This document shows positions 9,836 to 18,474 of a DNA stretch of 64,000 nt, in pieces. The notes under the pieces were generated by a model, which was given only the letters and a program-made list of their open reading frames with translations, searched no databases and was not told the DNA's origin. Origin of the DNA: Clostridiaceae bacterium BL-3. GTDB lineage: Bacteria; Bacillota; Clostridia; Clostridiales; Clostridiaceae. Position numbers and translations under genes: made by a program. The stretch's first letter is position 1. The number at the start of each line of letters is the position of its first letter. Location: assembly GCA_902809985.1 (NCBI GenBank), contig CADDXC010000001.1, forward strand, positions 434,001 through 498,000, read 5' to 3'.

Positions 9836-10588
9836 CTAGAAATCTTTATTATCGAATATATAATATCCAGCTGTATACAATATTATAGCATAACTGAGCA
9901 TCATCATGAATTCTCGAAAAATTTTAAGGAGAGGAATATTGTCCATGATCCACAGGTTATACCACCCGAACATGGATGTGAAAAAAATGCCAGAATAAGC
10001 AGGTAAGAAGATTTCCAATGCCTTAAAGGCAATGAATACAAGTATGGACAGGAAAAATACGGCTATTCCACTTTTAAATATATTTGCAAATAGAACAATT
10101 ACAAGGCATAGAATTACCATGGGAAACAGAGTTACTGCATAGGAAATTATTATTTTAAGTATATACGACAGATTGAGGGAATTCGAATTGAATATAAGTC
10201 CTGATATTATGGAAAATATCATGGACAATGCCAGCATTGAAAATATAAATATACATATGGATGCTATTTTTGCTGAATACAGTTTTAATCTGGTAATGGG
10301 TTTTGTCAGGGTTATTTTCATGGTGTTTTGAGAAAATTCACCGCAAAAACTATCTATAGTGACAAGCGCTACAAATAGTGGAAGCAGGGTATTTATAATT
10401 ATGGAAAGAATGAGGAGGGGAAATTCACTGCTGGAAACTCCCTGTACACCAAAATTATTTCTCACCAGGGATATGAAAATTTGCCCAAATACAATAAAGA
10501 TCAGAGAAAGCACAACCGCCGCCGTGGCTTTTTTCTTTTTATACAATTTTTCCATTTCATTTATTAAAGCTTGTTTAAATTCTACCAT
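9836..10588 (-). CDS. ABC transporter permease
   Basis: Protein of 250 aa with six predicted membrane segments and a short basic N terminus ('NEMEKLYKKKKATAAVV'). It fits the ABC-2 type permeases that pair with a separate ATPase for drug, lantibiotic or lipid export ('TIDSFCGEFSQNTMKITLTKPITR' lies between the second and third segments; this stretch is typical of the family). Its start overlaps the ATPase gene by 14 bases, showing translational coupling. Substrate unknown. Confidence 0.85.
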   Translation of the reverse strand: MVEFKQALINEMEKLYKKKKATAAVVLSLIFIVFGQIFISLVRNNFGVQGVSSSEFPLLILSIIINTLLPLFVALVTIDSFCGEFSQNTMKITLTKPITRLKLYSAKIASICIFIFSMLALSMIFSIISGLIFNSNSLNLSYILKIIISYAVTLFPMVILCLVIVLFANIFKSGIAVFFLSILVFIAFKALEIFLPAYSGIFFTSMFGWYNLWIMDNIPLLKIFREFMMMLSYAIILYTAGYYIFDNKDF

Positions 10589-11300
10589 TTCTCTCTACCT
10601 CGCTGATAAAATAATTTTCAAGGGAAGCATAGTTATTCAATATGTTTTCTGTGCTGTCCACATTGATAACCCTGCCGTTATATAGTATTCCAATATGTTT
10701 GCAGGTCAATTCAATATCATGGATAAGATGGCTTGAAATAAAGAAAGTGGTTCCTTCCTTTTCCGCCAGGTTCTTGATGATATTTCGAACATTTATCATT
10801 CCCTCTACATCCATGCCGTTTAAAGGTTCATCTAAAATTACTACTTTGGGTTTTGACAGCAGCGCAGATGCAATTCCAAGTCTCTGTTTCATTCCAAGGG
10901 AAAACCCTGCAGGCTTTTCGTCCTTGTGTTTCAGGAGTCCTACAACATCTAAAATTTCTGTGATTCTGCCGGTATCCACATCTTCATAATATCTGGAGAA
11001 CTGTCTTAAGTTTTCAAAAGCCGTCAAATATGGATAGGTCTCTGCAGTTTCAATGATGCATCCAACGTTGTAGATTGCCTTTTCAAATTCCGTCAAAATA
11101 CTGTGACCAAGTATCTTCACATCACCTCGATCTGGCTTCATGAGACCTGTCATTATTTTCATAGCTGTGGTTTTCCCGGCGCCATTTGGCCCCAGAAAGC
11201 CAAATATATCTCCTTTTTGAATATCGAGGTTTATGTCGTCTATGCCTCTTCCATTTTTGTATGTCTTGCATAAATTTTTTATTTCAATAGCGTTTTCCAT
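10575..11300 (-). CDS. ABC transporter ATP-binding protein
   Basis: Protein of 241 aa. Walker A is 'GPNGAGKTT', the signature is the variant 'FSLGMKQRL', Walker B is 'VVILDEPLNGMD', and the switch His is in 'ISSHLIHD'. The variant signature and the order ATPase-permease-kinase-regulator resemble bacitracin/lantibiotic-type (BcrA-like) exporters. This is an inference from architecture, not proof of substrate. AGAGGTG precedes the ATG. A dispersed hairpin repeat separates it from the secreted-protein gene upstream. Confidence 0.92.
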   Translation of the reverse strand: MENAIEIKNLCKTYKNGRGIDDINLDIQKGDIFGFLGPNGAGKTTAMKIMTGLMKPDRGDVKILGHSILTEFEKAIYNVGCIIETAETYPYLTAFENLRQFSRYYEDVDTGRITEILDVVGLLKHKDEKPAGFSLGMKQRLGIASALLSKPKVVILDEPLNGMDVEGMINVRNIIKNLAEKEGTTFFISSHLIHDIELTCKHIGILYNGRVINVDSTENILNNYASLENYFISEVERNGRI

Positions 11301-11354
11301 CTATACACCTCTCTTATTTAAAGTTCAATTACCAGTGTTTAAATATTAAATTTG

Positions 11355-11384
11355 GAAGATTTTCGGCATTAGCCGAAAATCTTC
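11355..11384. repeat. Dispersed hairpin repeat, copy 2 (no tail)
   Basis: GAAGATTTTCGGC (11355-11367) pairs perfectly over 13 bp with GCCGAAAATCTTC (11372-11384), loop ATTA. It lacks the ATTGTG tail seen in other copies. It lies between the secreted protein's stop and the ABC ATPase, where it could affect read-through or mRNA stability. Confidence 0.8.
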
Positions 11385-11395
11385 ACCATAAATTA

Positions 11396-12649
11396 TTAGT
11401 CAAATACCTTATTGTACTGGGAATCAGAGTTTGTAAGGGTATTTCCCTCTATGCTAAATTGTATGCCTGCATAGTTTGGATCAAGATATAAATTGCCTTT
11501 TACAGTTCCCTTTGCATCTGCAGTTGCAGTTATGTCCGCATTGAAATCATTACCACCAATTTTCTGTTTATCAAAACTGCCGCTGAAATTCAATTTCTGA
11601 TTTCCCTCTTCATAGCCCTTTATATATTTTGCTTCATAAGTTCCGCTTACAGTATTGGTATCTATTTTTTCAATATTTACTGTTCCTTCACCTATTTTTA
11701 TAAATTTTCCATCCTTTTCAATTACTATATTGTGGGTATATTTTCCAAGGTATTTTTCAGGATTGGATAATTTGTCTGTTTCAGAGGATTTAGCAGTCTG
11801 TACTATTGTCTTTTTACCTGAAAGATCGGGCTTTTTAACTGCAGTTGAATTTATGCCGCTTATTTTCAAAAGCAGCTCAAAAGTCAAATTGTGATTTTGC
11901 CCATTTTTATCGGTACCTGAAATGACTCCTGAACCAAGTATGGTTTTGATTAAGCCGTTTTTGTCAACAGAGGCAGTTCCCTTGACATTTTTTACAAATA
12001 TATTATTTGTAAGTTTGGGAACGCTGATCCTGTCGCCGGTTCTTCCTGTGCTTTCAGCAAATGAATTTTTGAATTGAAAGGATACAAGTGCATTTATAAG
12101 TGACGGGATCTGTGTGTTGTTTAAGGATCCGGAAATCTCCCTGGAGCCATCCTGCTTCACGTTGACTGAAACAGAATCTTTGAGATTTCCTACAATGGCA
12201 TCTGCTATCTTTTCAATATCTGAAGCTCTGTCTTCATCAAAGGGATTTGTTATATTCCAGTTTGTGCCGTCTGTATAATTAGTCACATAGTAGGAGGGAG
12301 AATCCTTGGGTTTATTTATTATACTATTCTTGTCCATATAGTAATAATTTTCAGCTTTTTTTGAACCGTTGTAAACTGTACTTATATCCTCCTTTGATTT
12401 ATTTGATAGATCGTATTTGAATATATTGTCACTGGAATATACTGTATTGGTGCCGTCCTTTATGACAAAGGACATATCTGCAGTATAGCTTGAAAGTCCG
12501 CCGGTGCAGGCTTTTGCAGTGTATTTTACCGAGTCCTTGAGCTGGTCATAACCGCTTTTGGATGTAACTTCGGCAAAAGCTGTAGTGGCAAACATTGCTA
12601 TTCCTATAGTAAAACTTATTACCACAGCTGTTTTTTTACCTAGTTTCAT
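11396..12649 (-). CDS. Secreted protein of unknown function
   Basis: Protein of 417 aa from the ATG at 12649, chosen for AAGGAGATG upstream; the frame stays open further out but without a ribosome site. It has a clear signal peptide: basic MKLGKK, a hydrophobic stretch, then 'FATTAFA' with cleavage near residue 26. There is no lipobox or sortase motif. The mature part is rich in Ser, Thr, Asn, Asp and beta-prone stretches ('GEGTVNIEKIDTNTVSGTYE', 'DITATADAKGTVKGNLYLD'), suggesting a beta-sheet exported protein. I do not recognise the family. It sits just upstream of, and in the same orientation as, the ABC/two-component genes and may be co-expressed with them. Confidence 0.8.
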   Translation of the reverse strand: MKLGKKTAVVISFTIGIAMFATTAFAEVTSKSGYDQLKDSVKYTAKACTGGLSSYTADMSFVIKDGTNTVYSSDNIFKYDLSNKSKEDISTVYNGSKKAENYYYMDKNSIINKPKDSPSYYVTNYTDGTNWNITNPFDEDRASDIEKIADAIVGNLKDSVSVNVKQDGSREISGSLNNTQIPSLINALVSFQFKNSFAESTGRTGDRISVPKLTNNIFVKNVKGTASVDKNGLIKTILGSGVISGTDKNGQNHNLTFELLLKISGINSTAVKKPDLSGKKTIVQTAKSSETDKLSNPEKYLGKYTHNIVIEKDGKFIKIGEGTVNIEKIDTNTVSGTYEAKYIKGYEEGNQKLNFSGSFDKQKIGGNDFNADITATADAKGTVKGNLYLDPNYAGIQFSIEGNTLTNSDSQYNKVFD

Positions 12650-12751
12650 TTTCACATCTCCTTGTATTTTATTTGGAAGTACTTCCTGATTATATTTTAA
12701 AATATATATCTCTATTTTGTATAAACTAATTATAAACAAAATCTAAACTCT

Positions 12752-12781
12752 TTGCCTGATAAACAGCAGCGTTTGTATTAT
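12752..12781 (+). promoter_or_regulatory. Candidate sigma-A promoter of dsdA
   Basis: TTGCCT (12752-12757), 18-bp spacer, TATTAT (12776-12781), about 40 bases before the dsdA start. The match is moderate and not experimentally supported. Confidence 0.45.
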
Positions 12782-12820
12782 AATAAGATTGTCATATTAT
12801 AATAGGAAGAAGGGATAAAC

Positions 12821-14203
12821 ATGGAAGATAAAATTTTACAGGGGAAATCTATAAAGTGGTGGAAAGAGCAGTTCCCATTGATGGATAATATCATCTCCAC
12901 AAAAGAGGTTTTCTGGGCAAATCCAAAGGCTAAAAAGTTCCTGGATGCTGTGAAGAATATTTCGCTTAATGAAGAAGACGTGAAGGATGCAGAAAAAAGA
13001 CTTGAAAGATTTGCAGCCTATGTGTCAAAAGTCTTTCCGGAAACTCGAAAAACTAGAGGCATTATAGAGTCACCTGTTGTAAAAATACCTGCTATGCAGA
13101 AAAAGATGGAGGAAATGTCCGGCGGGAAGATACAGGGTCAGTTGATAATGAAGTGTGATAATGATCTTGCTATTTCAGGTTCCATCAAGGCCAGAGGAGG
13201 TATTTATGAAGTATTAAAGCATGCAGAAGATCTGGCAATGAGAAATAATATGTTAAAAGAGAGCGATGACTATTCAATTATTGACAGTGATAAATTCAGA
13301 GAATTTTTTTCCAGATACTCTATCGCAGTGGCGTCAACGGGCAATTTAGGTCTTAGTATTGGCATAATGAGTGCAAAATTGGGATTTAGGGTGTATGTAC
13401 ACATGTCTGCTGATGCAAGGCAGTGGAAGAAAGATCTCCTGAGAAGCAAGGGTGTTACTGTAATTGAGTATAAAGAGGACTACAGTAAAGCCATAGTAGA
13501 AGCTAGAAGGCAAGCTTCACTGGATCCAAATATGTATTTCGTGGATGATGAGAATTCCACCAATTTATTTTTGGGATATGCAGTGGCAGCTTATAGGTTA
13601 AGAGATCAGCTGAAAAAAATACATATTACAGTTGACGAAAATCATCCATTGTTTGTTTATCTTCCCTGTGGAGTTGGAGGTGGACCCGGGGGAGTTGCCT
13701 TTGGAATGAAATTGGTTTTCAGGGATAATGTCCATTGCTTTTTTGCAGAACCAACTCATTCACCCTGTATGCTCCTCGGGCTTATGACCGGACTTCATGA
13801 TAAAATCTGTGTTCAGGACTTTGGTATTGATGGAATTACCGAGGCAGATGGACTTGCGGTTGGAAGGGCGTCAAAATTTGTGGGGAAAACTCTTGAAGAA
13901 TTGATAAGCGGTTGTTATACGGTAGAAGATGAAAAATTATATATGCTTTTGAGCACACTTATAGATTCGGAAAATATTTTGCTGGAACCTTCAGCTCTGG
14001 CTGGAGTTTCGGGACCTCTTCAATTATTTAAGGACGAAGCAGGTAAAAAATATATGGAGGATAATGCTCTGAAAGATAAGATGAAAGGTTCCTGTCATAT
14101 TGCATGGGCCACAGGGGGAAGTATGGTTCCAGAGGAAGTGATGAATTCCTATTATAAAACAGGAAAGGATATTTTACTAAATAGGAAGTTTTCGGATAAC
14201 TAG
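12821..14203 (+). CDS. dsdA: D-serine ammonia-lyase (dehydratase)
   Basis: Protein of 460 aa, close to the usual ~440-450. It is a PLP enzyme converting D-serine to pyruvate and ammonia in the cytoplasm. The PLP Lys is K123 in '[20 protein letters not shown]', the phosphate-binding glycine loop is '[17 protein letters not shown]', and other family hallmarks are '[18 protein letters not shown]' and '[20 protein letters not shown]'. AGAAGGG precedes the ATG. It stands alone, with a candidate promoter before it and a strong hairpin after, and no LysR-type dsdC regulator or dsdX permease alongside. It probably serves D-serine detoxification or use as a carbon and nitrogen source. Confidence 0.95.
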   Translation: MEDKILQGKSIKWWKEQFPLMDNIISTKEVFWANPKAKKFLDAVKNISLNEEDVKDAEKRLERFAAYVSKVFPETRKTRGIIESPVVKIPAMQKKMEEMSGGKIQGQLIMKCDNDLAISGSIKARGGIYEVLKHAEDLAMRNNMLKESDDYSIIDSDKFREFFSRYSIAVASTGNLGLSIGIMSAKLGFRVYVHMSADARQWKKDLLRSKGVTVIEYKEDYSKAIVEARRQASLDPNMYFVDDENSTNLFLGYAVAAYRLRDQLKKIHITVDENHPLFVYLPCGVGGGPGGVAFGMKLVFRDNVHCFFAEPTHSPCMLLGLMTGLHDKICVQDFGIDGITEADGLAVGRASKFVGKTLEELISGCYTVEDEKLYMLLSTLIDSENILLEPSALAGVSGPLQLFKDEAGKKYMEDNALKDKMKGSCHIAWATGGSMVPEEVMNSYYKTGKDILLNRKFSDN

Positions 14204-14211
14204 TTTAAAAT

Positions 14212-14256
14212 AGTCCATGGACAGCTTCATATCTGTTCCATGGACTGCTGTCTTTT
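14212..14256. terminator. Hairpin terminator between dsdA and greA
   Basis: AGTCCATGGA (14212-14221) and TCCATGGACT (14237-14246) form a perfect 10-bp stem with a 15-base loop, followed by gctgtctttt. The genes on either side converge, so it may serve both. Confidence 0.7.
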
Positions 14257-14716
14257 ACTCTATGTTCTCGATTTTTACGTAATATTGTCCCTCAGGTGAT
14301 TTTACGGCAACGCTGTCACCTGTGACATGTTTATATATTGCAGCTCCCAGGGGGGATTCTATACTTATTTTATTTTTCATAGGATCTGCCTCTATGGTAG
14401 TTACTATTTTGAATTTTTCAATTTCGTTATCGCCGGAGAATTTTAAATGTACCGTTTTGCCGAGCCCCACCTGGTTTTTTGAGGTGGTATCTTTTATGAG
14501 CTTTGAAGTTCTTATCATTTTTTCCAGATACCTTATTCTGCTTTCATTGTGGGCTCTATCCCTTTTGGCAGCCTTGTATTCAAAATTTTCACTTAGATCT
14601 CCCTGGGCCCGGGCTTCCTTTAAATCTTCGTTTATCTTGTGTCTTACCACCACTTTTCTGTGTTCAATTTCCTCCTTTAATTTATCTATAGCTTCCCTGG
14701 TAAGATAATTGTACAT
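14255..14716 (-). CDS. greA: Transcription elongation factor GreA
   Basis: Protein of 153 aa from the ATG at 14716 (GAAGGTG lies about nine bases upstream; an in-frame GTG at 14728 overlaps that site). The N-terminal antiparallel coiled coil carries the acidic tip signature 'EARAQGDLSENFEYKAAK', and the C-terminal FKBP-like domain ends 'SPLGAAIYKHVTGDSVAVKS'. Gre factors enter the RNA polymerase secondary channel and trigger cleavage of backtracked RNA. Length and tip motif fit GreA. It is a single gene, so a second greA paralogue elsewhere is possible. Confidence 0.92.
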   Translation of the reverse strand: MYNYLTREAIDKLKEEIEHRKVVVRHKINEDLKEARAQGDLSENFEYKAAKRDRAHNESRIRYLEKMIRTSKLIKDTTSKNQVGLGKTVHLKFSGDNEIEKFKIVTTIEADPMKNKISIESPLGAAIYKHVTGDSVAVKSPEGQYYVKIENIE

Positions 14717-14782
14717 AGTTATAAACACCTTCTTAAATAATTACTTAATATAGATAATAACATTTTTGTAATGACATTTCTA

Positions 14783-14811
14783 TTGTGTTTTTCAAATTTT
14801 GATGGTATTTT
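14783..14811 (+). promoter_or_regulatory. Candidate sigma-A promoter of dut
   Basis: TTGTGT (14783-14788), 17-bp spacer, TATTTT (14806-14811), 45 bases before the dut start. Spacing is ideal but both hexamers are imperfect. Confidence 0.35.
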
Positions 14812-14855
14812 ATTAGTAGAATCTTAACTACATAGAGAAAGAGGAAGTATAATTT

Positions 14856-15287
14856 ATGAAATTGATGATAAAGAAAATAAATCCAGAAGCTAAAATTCCA
14901 TTTTATGCCCATAGCGGGGATGCAGGCCTTGATCTGTTTTCAGTGCAAAAAATACTTATAAGGCCAATGGAGAGAAAACTTGTATCTACGGGAATAAAAA
15001 TTCAACTGCCTGCAAATACTGAAGCTCAGGTGAGACCCAGGAGTGGACTTGCTTTGAAATATGGAATTACTCTGTTGAATTCACCGGGAACTGTAGACGA
15101 GGGTTACCGGGGTGAGATAAAAGTGCTTATGATAAATCTGGGAGAAGAGCCTTTTTTGGTGGAAAAGGGAATGAAAATCGCCCAGATGGTGGTGAAACCC
15201 GTAGAACAGGTATCTGTGGAAGAAGTGGATAGATTAAGTGATACGGACAGAGGCCAGGAGGGATTTGGGTCCACGGGGATGAAATAA
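14856..15287 (+). CDS. dut: dUTP diphosphatase
   Basis: Protein of 143 aa, normal for the trimeric dUTPases, which hydrolyse dUTP to dUMP and pyrophosphate to keep uracil out of DNA and supply thymidylate synthesis. All five motifs are present in order: 1 '[11 protein letters not shown]', 2 'RPRSGLALK', 3 '[11 protein letters not shown]', 4 'GMKIAQMVV', 5 '[10 protein letters not shown]', the last supplying the nucleotide-closing C-terminal arm. The GAGGAAG site supports the start. It converges with cbiZ six bases beyond its stop. Confidence 0.96.
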   Translation: MKLMIKKINPEAKIPFYAHSGDAGLDLFSVQKILIRPMERKLVSTGIKIQLPANTEAQVRPRSGLALKYGITLLNSPGTVDEGYRGEIKVLMINLGEEPFLVEKGMKIAQMVVKPVEQVSVEEVDRLSDTDRGQEGFGSTGMK

Positions 15288-15293
15288 AAAAGT

Positions 15294-16019
15294 TCAAATC
15301 CACTGGGTTTTCCCCCAGGAAACTATTTCGGATAAAGACTCCTTCAGGGATTTTAGGACTACATTGGCCACCATTTCTCCCATTAATACATGTTTCCCGC
15401 AGTAATCTATTTTTTGGCCTGTACCTGTAAAAACTACACAGGAGTCTGTGCCTGTTCCCGTGGCAATTTTTTTGCTTACAGGACTCAGTATATTGAAATC
15501 CTGCATTATGCAGGCCTTGGCTTCTGTAATGATCATAAGGGCTTCTACCATGGCAGACTTTGACAGCCTTGCGTTTGTGCCTAAAATTATATTTATGGTA
15601 CCGGGTTTAAGATTGTTGGAATTAAGGCTTTTCCAGTCAGCAGTGTCTCCCGCCCTTCGTGCATTGGATACTCCCATGGTAATAAAGCTCTGTACTATTA
15701 CACTGTCCTTAACAGCACGGCTGCTTCTAAAAGATTTCATATTGGCAGCAGTCATCATTCCAACGGATTTGCCCCTCCATTTTTTTGACTCTATATATTC
15801 CTTGATGGTAATTTCAGGAGAGGGGAAGTTTTTATGACTGTCTGAGTTCTTATTTTGACGGACTTTCATATTTACTATATTGCTGGCATTGGTAAAGCCG
15901 CCATTCAATATAGCAGAACTCAATATTTCCACTGGTTTTAAAAATTCAATATGAACATGATTTTCAGTTACTTCTAATTTGGCATCGTTGAAATTTAGAT
16001 TTTCATTTAAACTTATCAA
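15294..16019 (-). CDS. cbiZ: Adenosylcobinamide amidohydrolase CbiZ
   Basis: Protein of 241 aa with a TTG start at 16019 and GAGAGG upstream. CbiZ cleaves the aminopropanol side chain of adenosylcobinamide to give adenosylcobyric acid, a route to salvage corrinoids. The family hallmarks are 'ILNGGFTNASNIVNM', 'VGMMTAANMKSFR', 'GTINIILGTNARLSKSAMVE' and 'SKKIATGTGTDSCVVF'. No other cobalamin gene and no obvious cobalamin riboswitch is next to it. The upstream neighbour in the same orientation, 15 bases away, is a metallo-beta-lactamase-fold hydrolase, and the two may be co-transcribed. Confidence 0.9.
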   Translation of the reverse strand: MISLNENLNFNDAKLEVTENHVHIEFLKPVEILSSAILNGGFTNASNIVNMKVRQNKNSDSHKNFPSPEITIKEYIESKKWRGKSVGMMTAANMKSFRSSRAVKDSVIVQSFITMGVSNARRAGDTADWKSLNSNNLKPGTINIILGTNARLSKSAMVEALMIITEAKACIMQDFNILSPVSKKIATGTGTDSCVVFTGTGQKIDYCGKHVLMGEMVANVVLKSLKESLSEIVSWGKTQWI

Positions 16020-16034
16020 TTGTTTGTGTCCTCT

Positions 16035-16772
16035 CTATGTAAAATTAAAAGTCTGCCCTCTGTGATCTATGACAAGACATTTTGTAGAAGAATGTTTTAC
16101 AAGCTCCGCGAATTTTTTGGTTATATAGTTGCTGTTCCAAAAGTGCATGGGTATGAAGAACTCAGGATGAATTTCATTTATAAAATATTCTCCTCCTGAA
16201 CAATAGTATTCTTCCAGCCTTGGGTCCACGGGGAAAAATGCAAAATCTATGGTTTCTCCCTTTATTTTTTTTATCTCTGCCTTGAAATTTTTTTCAGCAG
16301 CTATTTGTTCTGCTTCGGTGTCTTCCTTCCAGCGCCATAAATTTAAATCACCGGCGTGAAATATAGTGATCCCCTCTACTTTTATCAAAAATGAAATACC
16401 TATGTCTGTAGAACCATAAGTTTTTATATGCACATCTCCTAAATTTACGCTTTCATAGGGAGACAGCCTGTAATAATTTTTAGGGGGATTTTTGATTTTT
16501 ATATCACTGCTCAATATGTATTTTATATAAGGGTTTATTTTCTGCCATTTTAATATTGCAGGATTAAAGTGATCCGGGTGCTTATGAGAGCAGAAAACCA
16601 ATATGTTCTTCCTGCCTTTTATGAGTTCTTCTGAAATAAAACCATTTTCTAAAGTGTGTTTACGGGGGTCAGAGGAAGTCATATAGTAATCAAATATAAA
16701 AAAATTCAGTGGAGTTTCTATGGCGAAACTGCTGTGGTATAGATAATGGATTTTAATATTGTATTTTTTCAT
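16035..16772 (-). CDS. Metallo-beta-lactamase-fold hydrolase
   Basis: Protein of 245 aa from the ATG at 16772 (TAGGTGA upstream; a GTG nine bases earlier falls in that site). The zinc motif HxHxDH is present as 'SHKHPDHF', with later ligands probably in 'GITIFHAGDLNLW' and 'FIPMHFW'. It belongs to the UlaG-like branch of the superfamily, whose members act on many substrates. Its position just before cbiZ suggests co-expression but does not define a substrate. Confidence 0.85.
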   Translation of the reverse strand: MKKYNIKIHYLYHSSFAIETPLNFFIFDYYMTSSDPRKHTLENGFISEELIKGRKNILVFCSHKHPDHFNPAILKWQKINPYIKYILSSDIKIKNPPKNYYRLSPYESVNLGDVHIKTYGSTDIGISFLIKVEGITIFHAGDLNLWRWKEDTEAEQIAAEKNFKAEIKKIKGETIDFAFFPVDPRLEEYYCSGGEYFINEIHPEFFIPMHFWNSNYITKKFAELVKHSSTKCLVIDHRGQTFNFT

Positions 16773-16842
16773 GTATTTCACCTACTTTATAATTTAAATT
16801 ATTTTCATTATAGCACAAGAAAAAGCAATTTTTACAATTTAG

Positions 16843-16871
16843 TTAACATATGTGAGAATATAGGATATAAT
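16843..16871 (+). promoter_or_regulatory. Sigma-A promoter of the glyoxalase-like gene
   Basis: TTAACA (16843-16848), 17-bp spacer, perfect TATAAT (16866-16871), 45 bases before the start codon. Confidence 0.65.
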
Positions 16872-16916
16872 TGTATGGAGAATATGGTAATTACAAATAT
16901 GAAGGGATGATGGATA

Positions 16917-17288
16917 ATGAAATTTGTATTTGATCACAACAACATAAATGTGTTTGACTTGGATAAAAGTATAAAATTTTATAAAAAGGCTCTTGGTTTT
17001 AAAGAAATCAGAAGAAAAGAAGCAGAGGATAAAAGTTTTACGCTGGTTTTTATGGGAGATGGAGAAAAAGATTACAAAATAGAGCTCACCTGGCTTAAAG
17101 ACAGAAAGGAGCCTTATAATTTAGGGGATAATGAAGTTCACATGGCAGTTAGAACAGACGATTTTAAGGCTGCCCATGAGTATCATAAAAAGATGGGCTG
17201 TATATGCTATGAAAATAAGAAAATGGGCCTTTATTTTATATCAGATCCTGACGGATACTGGACAGAAATTTTACCTCTTGAACATTAA
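16917..17288 (+). CDS. gloA: Glyoxalase I-like VOC-family protein
   Basis: Protein of 123 aa, one vicinal-oxygen-chelate module pair. Candidate metal ligands are H7 ('FDHNNINVFDLDKS'), the Glu in 'YKIELTWL', the His in 'NEVHMAV' and the Glu in 'GYWTEILPLEH', which match the H-E-H-E set of lactoylglutathione lyases. The family turns methylglyoxal thiol adducts into lactoyl thiols. Most clostridia lack glutathione, so the thiol may differ; C. acetobutylicum has an active enzyme of this type. It is a single gene with its own promoter. Confidence 0.85.
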   Translation: MKFVFDHNNINVFDLDKSIKFYKKALGFKEIRRKEAEDKSFTLVFMGDGEKDYKIELTWLKDRKEPYNLGDNEVHMAVRTDDFKAAHEYHKKMGCICYENKKMGLYFISDPDGYWTEILPLEH

Positions 17289-17403
17289 AAATTGTAAATT
17301 TGTAAAATATTTATTCGAAAATTTATGGTAAATAAGAATTATGTTGAATAAGACCTTCCCTCTGGGACATAATTATAGAAAAACTAACAGGGAGGTAAAG
17401 GTG

Positions 17404-17736
17404 TTGAATAGTGTTACTCTTATTGGAAGACTTACCAAGGATGCAGAGATTATTAAGATGGAAAACAATGTAAGAAGTGTAATTAAATTTGTCTTAGCTG
17501 TTAACAAGGATTTTGTAAACAGCAGCGGTGAAAGGGAAGCAGATTTTATTCCAATTTCCTATTGGACTAACAAGGGAGAAAAATTGTATCCCTATTTGAA
17601 AAAGGGAAGGCTGTTAGGTGTTAATGGCAGGATAAGCACTAAGAACTATGTAAAGGATGGAGTAAAGAAGTTCTCCACTATTGTGGAGGCAGACAAGATT
17701 CAGTTCCTAGAGTATAAAGAGGAAGCTTTAGCTTGA
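17404..17736 (+). CDS. ssb: Single-stranded DNA-binding protein, short form
   Basis: Protein of 110 aa if started at the TTG at 17404, which puts MNSVTLIGRLTKDAEI at the N terminus exactly as in canonical SSBs and sits eight bases after GGGAGG. The adjacent GTG (17401) is also possible, and a frame open to 17341 is not supported. It has a single OB fold ('IPISYWTNKGEKLYPYLKKG', 'LLGVNGRISTKNY'). The protein stops right after the fold at 'EYKEEALA', lacking the flexible linker and acidic tail that recruit repair proteins. This suggests a secondary paralogue rather than the main replicative SSB. Confidence 0.85.
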   Translation: MNSVTLIGRLTKDAEIIKMENNVRSVIKFVLAVNKDFVNSSGEREADFIPISYWTNKGEKLYPYLKKGRLLGVNGRISTKNYVKDGVKKFSTIVEADKIQFLEYKEEALA

Positions 17737-17797
17737 TTTGAAATTATACTTGTAGGTCTGTTTGAAATTGTTTGAGTTTAAGTTAAGAGGATACGAC

Positions 17798-17825
17798 ATA
17801 TAAGCCTGTCAAGGCAGGCTTATAT
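17798..17825. terminator. Hairpin after ssb
   Basis: ATATAAGCCTG (17798-17808) and CAGGCTTATAT (17815-17825) form a perfect 11-bp stem with a 6-base loop. There is no T-run after it, so it is either a weak terminator or a regulatory or stability structure. Confidence 0.55.
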
Positions 17826-17907
17826 CACTATTAATTGATATAAGCACTTTTAGCTTTAAAATAAGTGTACTAGCTATTGAATCAGGTGATTCTTGAGGAC
17901 AGTTCCT

Positions 17908-17937
17908 TTGACATTATATTACTTCAGTTGGTAAAAT
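17908..17937 (+). promoter_or_regulatory. Sigma-A promoter upstream of the 113-aa gene
   Basis: Perfect TTGACA (17908-17913), 18-bp spacer, TAAAAT (17932-17937), ending 37 bases before the start codon at 17975. Confidence 0.65.
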
Positions 17938-17974
17938 ATAAGGTAGGATAATTTAAGGAAGGATGGGAGTTTTT

Positions 17975-18316
17975 ATGGGAAGTGACAAGTCGGAGAAAAT
18001 ACTTATTAATAAGAATTGTATAGATATGTTGATTTCGGGATTGAAAAATATAAAGATAAGCAGCAGGGAAAAGTCCATAAAAAAAGAAGCAGAGAAAATG
18101 TTGAATTTAATAGAAGAAGAACTTTACAAAAGAAATATTTCCCTTAAACAGAAGATACTTGAAAAGATGAAGGAAACCAAAAGTACAGATCCAAATATGA
18201 ATGCCAATTTATATATATTATATCGCAATTTAGATAGTGGACAGATAAGTGAGGAACAGGCACTGGAATTATTTAAGATGTATGTAAAAATGGAACCCTA
18301 TGACAGAACTATATAG
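17975..18316 (+). CDS. Small charged helical protein upstream of flagellin
   Basis: Protein of 113 aa from the ATG at 17975 (GGGAG five bases before it; the ATG at 17963 overlaps the ribosome site). It is Lys/Glu-rich and probably all-helical, with no membrane segment or signal peptide ('KKEAEKMLNLIEEELYKR', 'SLKQKILEKMKETK', 'ISEEQALELFKMYVKMEP'). I do not recognise the family. It has its own sigma-A-like promoter and lies immediately before flagellin in the same direction. A role with flagellin (regulator or chaperone) is only a positional guess. Confidence 0.65.
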   Translation: MGSDKSEKILINKNCIDMLISGLKNIKISSREKSIKKEAEKMLNLIEEELYKRNISLKQKILEKMKETKSTDPNMNANLYILYRNLDSGQISEEQALELFKMYVKMEPYDRTI

Positions 18317-18394
18317 GACATGCAATCCATAGTGAAGTTGTCCATAAAAAATTATGATTTAAAGTAGTTGTATAATTCATATTGAAATTTCCAC

Positions 18395-18422
18395 TAAAGC
18401 ATTTTATAGGAGCTTTCGATAA
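18395..18422 (+). promoter_or_regulatory. Sigma-28 (FliA/SigD) type promoter of flagellin
   Basis: TAAA (18395-18398), a 16-bp gap, then TTCGATAA (18415-18422). The B. subtilis SigD consensus is TAAA-N15-GCCGATAT; the CGATA core and near-ideal spacing match. The start codon lies 53 bases downstream, with GAGGAGTGGGG before it. A FliA-family sigma factor is encoded at 39489-40220. Confidence 0.65.
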
Positions 18423-18474
18423 TAATATTGTGTAATATTGTTGTGTGGGCAATGAAAAGAGGAGTGGGGTTTTT

